Shown here: positions 6,287 to 8,178 of the stretch, in pieces
Layout: each line of letters opens with the position of its first letter
How positions within the stretch are numbered: the stretch's first letter is position 1
Assembly: GCA_035279905.1 (NCBI GenBank)
Contig: DATEGZ010000152.1
Location: 1-8,178 of the forward strand
DNA: 8,178 nt
Source: DATEGZ01 sp035279905
GTDB taxonomy: Bacteria > Acidobacteriota > Vicinamibacteria > Vicinamibacterales > SCN-69-37
Reading direction: 5' to 3'
The notes under the pieces: generated by a model
Seen by the model: only the letters and a program-made list of their open reading frames with translations
Told to the model about the DNA's origin: nothing
Database searches by the model: none
Position numbers and translations under genes: made by a program

Positions 6287-7246
6287 ATGCAGGCGGCGAT
6301 CCGGGCGCTGGCGCTCGCCTGCGTTGTGGCCGCAGTGCCGCTCGATGCGCGCCAGCAGGCCCCCGCACTGGCGCCCGACCAGTACATCGCGGCACTCGAT
6401 GCCGCGCGCGATCGCGTGGCCGCCCTCACACCGGATCGCCGCGCGGACGTCGACGAGCTCATCGCCGCGCTGCCGCCGGAGTGGGTCGTCAACGCGTCCA
6501 ACCACACGTATCGCCTCTCGACCGGGTGGCTGCTCGTCGAGCTGAACCGCTGGCGCGAGCAGCCGTACGCTGCCGTGAAGGCCGGCATCCTGCAGGGGCT
6601 CGAGGCGCGCCGGCGGGAGGCCGTGGCCCTGGTCGCTGACCCTCGCGATCTCTCACGCGAACGGGCGGACCTGGCGAAGATCCTTTCGCGCAGCGAGTTT
6701 CAGGGCGTCCACGGACCGACGTGGTTCGAGGAGCTGCGGGCCGCCGCGATGGCCGTGCTCGTTCGATGGCTCGGCGGCATCGTGAGGTCCTCGGCGATTC
6801 CGACGATCACGCGCATGGCTGTCTACGCGCTCGCAGGGTTCGCCATCATCGTCGTCGGCATCGCCCTGTTTCGTGTCCTCCGGTCGGCGGCTGCCGTCCC
6901 GGTCGGATCGATTCACCCTGACCCGGCGCCGGCCAGCCGATCGTGGCGGCAGTGGCGCGACGATGCCGACGCGGCGGCGGCGAGCGGCCAGTGGCGCGAC
7001 GCGATTCACTTCGCGTACTGGTCCGCGATCGCGTTTCTCGAAACGGAGGGCGCCTGGCGGCCGGACGCGACGCGGACGCCGCGCGAATACGTCCGCCTGC
7101 TCCCGGACGCGGCCGCGTCCCGCGCGCCGCTCGCCGCGCTGACGCGAATGCTCGAACACGTCTGGTACGGGACGCAGCCGGCGAGCGCCGCCGATTTCGA
7201 GCGCGCGCAAACATCGCTGCAGGAGCTCGGATGCCCCTCGCGTTGA
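6287..7246 (+). CDS. DUF4129 domain protein with signal peptide
   Basis: A 319-residue protein. Residues 1-22 form a probable signal peptide (hydrophobic IRALALACVVAAV, likely cut near DARQQ). Residues 30-165 are predicted extracytoplasmic and helical, including the family-typical DLAKILSRSEFQ (128-139) and WFEELRAAAMAVLVRWLG. A single membrane helix follows (about 176-198), then a cytoplasmic C-terminal DUF4129 domain (about 222-315) with WRDAIHFAYWSAIAFLE, TPREYVRLLP and LEHVWYG. Function is unknown; the family travels with DUF4350, MoxR ATPases and DUF58 proteins. The ATG at 6287, 7 bp after the upstream stop, gives a compact signal peptide. An ATG at 6245 in the same frame would add 14 basic residues and overlap the upstream gene by 35 bp; neither has a well-spaced ribosome binding site, so the start is uncertain while the gene is not. 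Confidence 0.85.
   Translation: MQAAIRALALACVVAAVPLDARQQAPALAPDQYIAALDAARDRVAALTPDRRADVDELIAALPPEWVVNASNHTYRLSTGWLLVELNRWREQPYAAVKAGILQGLEARRREAVALVADPRDLSRERADLAKILSRSEFQGVHGPTWFEELRAAAMAVLVRWLGGIVRSSAIPTITRMAVYALAGFAIIVVGIALFRVLRSAAAVPVGSIHPDPAPASRSWRQWRDDADAAAASGQWRDAIHFAYWSAIAFLETEGAWRPDATRTPREYVRLLPDAAASRAPLAALTRMLEHVWYGTQPASAADFERAQTSLQELGCPSR
7221..7225 (+). promoter_or_regulatory. Ribosome binding site of the DUF4350 gene
   Basis: AGGAG lies 5 bases ahead of the ATG at 7231, inside the end of the DUF4129 gene. It supports this start despite the 16-bp overlap of the two genes. Confidence 0.7.
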
Positions 7247-8178
7247 ATCGCGGCGATCGCCGCCTCCTCGTGTTCGCGGGTATCGTCCTGGCGCTGATGC
7301 TGGGCGTTGCCTTCGTCATCGCGTCTGGCACGGGCGATCGCGGCGAAGCCACGACGTCGTACTCCTCGTCGTCGGCCGGGTGCAAAGCGGTGTATCTACT
7401 GCTTGCCGAGTTGGGCTATCGCGTCGAGCGTTGGGAAGATCCACCGTCGGACTTGAGCGATCCGGCCTCGACGACGCTCGTGCTGGCCGAGCCGACCGAG
7501 CTGGCTACCGAATCGGAACGGGCGGCCATTGAGGCGTTCATGCGCGCCGGCGGCTTCGTCATCGCCACCGGACCGGACAGCGCGTGGTTCGTGTCGGGCC
7601 ACACCTCGCCTCGACTGCCGACCGGCCACTCGTGGAACACGATGCCCGCGATCGCGCCGTCGTCCATTACGGCGGCGGCGCCGGAGATCGCGATCGCGTC
7701 ACGCGCCGCGTGGGACGGCGACGAGTTGCGCATGACCCCGCTGTACGGCGACGTCCATGGCCCGTCCGTCGTCGAGATGAGCGTCGGGAACGGCCGGGCG
7801 ATGTGGTGGGAAGCGGCGACGCCGCTGACTAATGCGGGCATCACCGCCTCGAACAACCTGGCGTTCGTGCTGGCGTCGATCGGCGGCCCCGAGCGCCGCA
7901 TCCTATGGGACGAGTACTTTCACGGGCGGCGCCGCACGCTGGCCGCGTCCATCTGGCACTCCCCGACGAAGTGGATCGGGTTGCAGCTGGCGATCGTTTG
8001 TCTCGTGGTGCTGCTGACGTACGCCAGGCGCAGCGGGCCGATCATCCCGCCGGCACAGGAATCGCGGCTGTCGCCGCTCGAGTTCGTGCGGACGCTGGGA
8101 TCGCTGTACGAACGCGCGAAGGTTTCGTCGGTGGCGGTCGAGGCCGCTGATCGGCGCGCGCGGTACGGCCTCGCCCGC
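7231..8178 (+). CDS. DUF4350 domain protein, partial (open at right edge)
   Basis: The frame from the ATG at 7231 stays open for 316 codons to the last base, so the C-terminus is missing. A membrane helix at about 12-32 is followed by an extracytoplasmic domain opening with TTSYSSSSAGCKAVYLLLAELGYRV-type sequence (41-64), the usual DUF4350 start that resembles a GATase-like or ABC-transporter accessory fold. Later marks are FMRAGGFVIATG (103-114), MWWEAATPLTNAGI (191-204), and the conserved DEYFHG (227-232). A second helix (about 248-265) is followed by a cytoplasmic tail with RLSPLEFVRTLGSLYERA (279-296), as in family members. The gene overlaps DUF4129 by 16 bp with its own AGGAG site. In related loci a MoxR AAA+ ATPase and a DUF58 protein follow; they would lie beyond this window. 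No enzymatic activity is known. Confidence 0.88.
   Translation, partial: MPLALNRGDRRLLVFAGIVLALMLGVAFVIASGTGDRGEATTSYSSSSAGCKAVYLLLAELGYRVERWEDPPSDLSDPASTTLVLAEPTELATESERAAIEAFMRAGGFVIATGPDSAWFVSGHTSPRLPTGHSWNTMPAIAPSSITAAAPEIAIASRAAWDGDELRMTPLYGDVHGPSVVEMSVGNGRAMWWEAATPLTNAGITASNNLAFVLASIGGPERRILWDEYFHGRRRTLAASIWHSPTKWIGLQLAIVCLVVLLTYARRSGPIIPPAQESRLSPLEFVRTLGSLYERAKVSSVAVEAADRRARYGLAR

Noticed and set aside
5443..6588. Minus-strand 381-codon open frame opposite the membrane protein and DUF4129 genes
   Set aside because: Starts inside one gene and ends ahead of another on the other strand; composition is charged and low complexity, as expected of an antisense shadow.
6846..7385. Minus-strand Arg/Ala/Pro-rich open frame across the DUF4129-DUF4350 junction
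   Set aside because: Arg-rich low complexity with no motif and antisense to two clear family members.
1..8178. CRISPR array, tRNA, rRNA, insertion sequence or phage genes
   Set aside because: None was seen on reading through: no spaced direct repeats of CRISPR size, no transposase-like protein and no tRNA-like cloverleaf noticed in the short intergenic gaps.

Overview
This is a gene-dense, high-GC bacterial chromosomal segment. C or G dominates third codon positions, the genes are tightly packed, and no RNA genes, insertion sequences, CRISPR arrays or phage genes are visible. The style resembles a soil or metagenomic Acidobacteriota genome: GC-rich, with GTG starts, short C-rich tandem repeats between genes, and a DUF4129/DUF4350 locus preceded by a 'SPLSLGELLDRTF' membrane protein. 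That assignment is an inference from gene style, not from a marker gene.

Layout. (1) Positions 1-290, minus strand: the first codons of a gene that runs off the left edge, a four-unit 7-bp tandem repeat, and a small charged 77-aa protein of unknown function. (2) Positions 339-3983, plus strand: a compact three-gene unit made of an APC-superfamily amino acid permease, a fold-type I PLP aminotransferase (joined by a TGATG stop/start overlap) and an MgtC/SapB-DUF4010 polytopic membrane protein (7-bp gap). (3) Positions 3984-4024: a convergent junction with a 9-bp tandem repeat and a small perfect inverted repeat. (4) Positions 4020-5398, minus strand: a two-gene operon of an NfeD-like membrane protein followed, with an ATGA overlap, by a stomatin/QmcA-type SPFH protein. 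(5) Positions 5399-5472: a 74-bp divergent promoter region. (6) Positions 5473-8178, plus strand: a polytopic membrane protein (GPDPase_memb-like), a secreted or membrane-anchored DUF4129 protein and a DUF4350 protein open at the right edge. This looks like the first part of the widespread cluster that usually continues with a MoxR AAA+ ATPase and a DUF58 protein.

How the genes may work together: the permease and aminotransferase probably take up an amino acid and begin its breakdown, or exchange it; the substrate is not evident. NfeD and SPFH proteins act as a known pair organising membrane microdomains and membrane protein quality control. The DUF4129/DUF4350 genes belong to a membrane complex of poorly known function linked to MoxR ATPases. 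I did not find a clearly new biological system. The best leads are the intergenic repeats, the unusual three-gene permease operon, the internal duplication in the DUF4010 protein and the hairpin over the ribosome binding site at 5459-5472.
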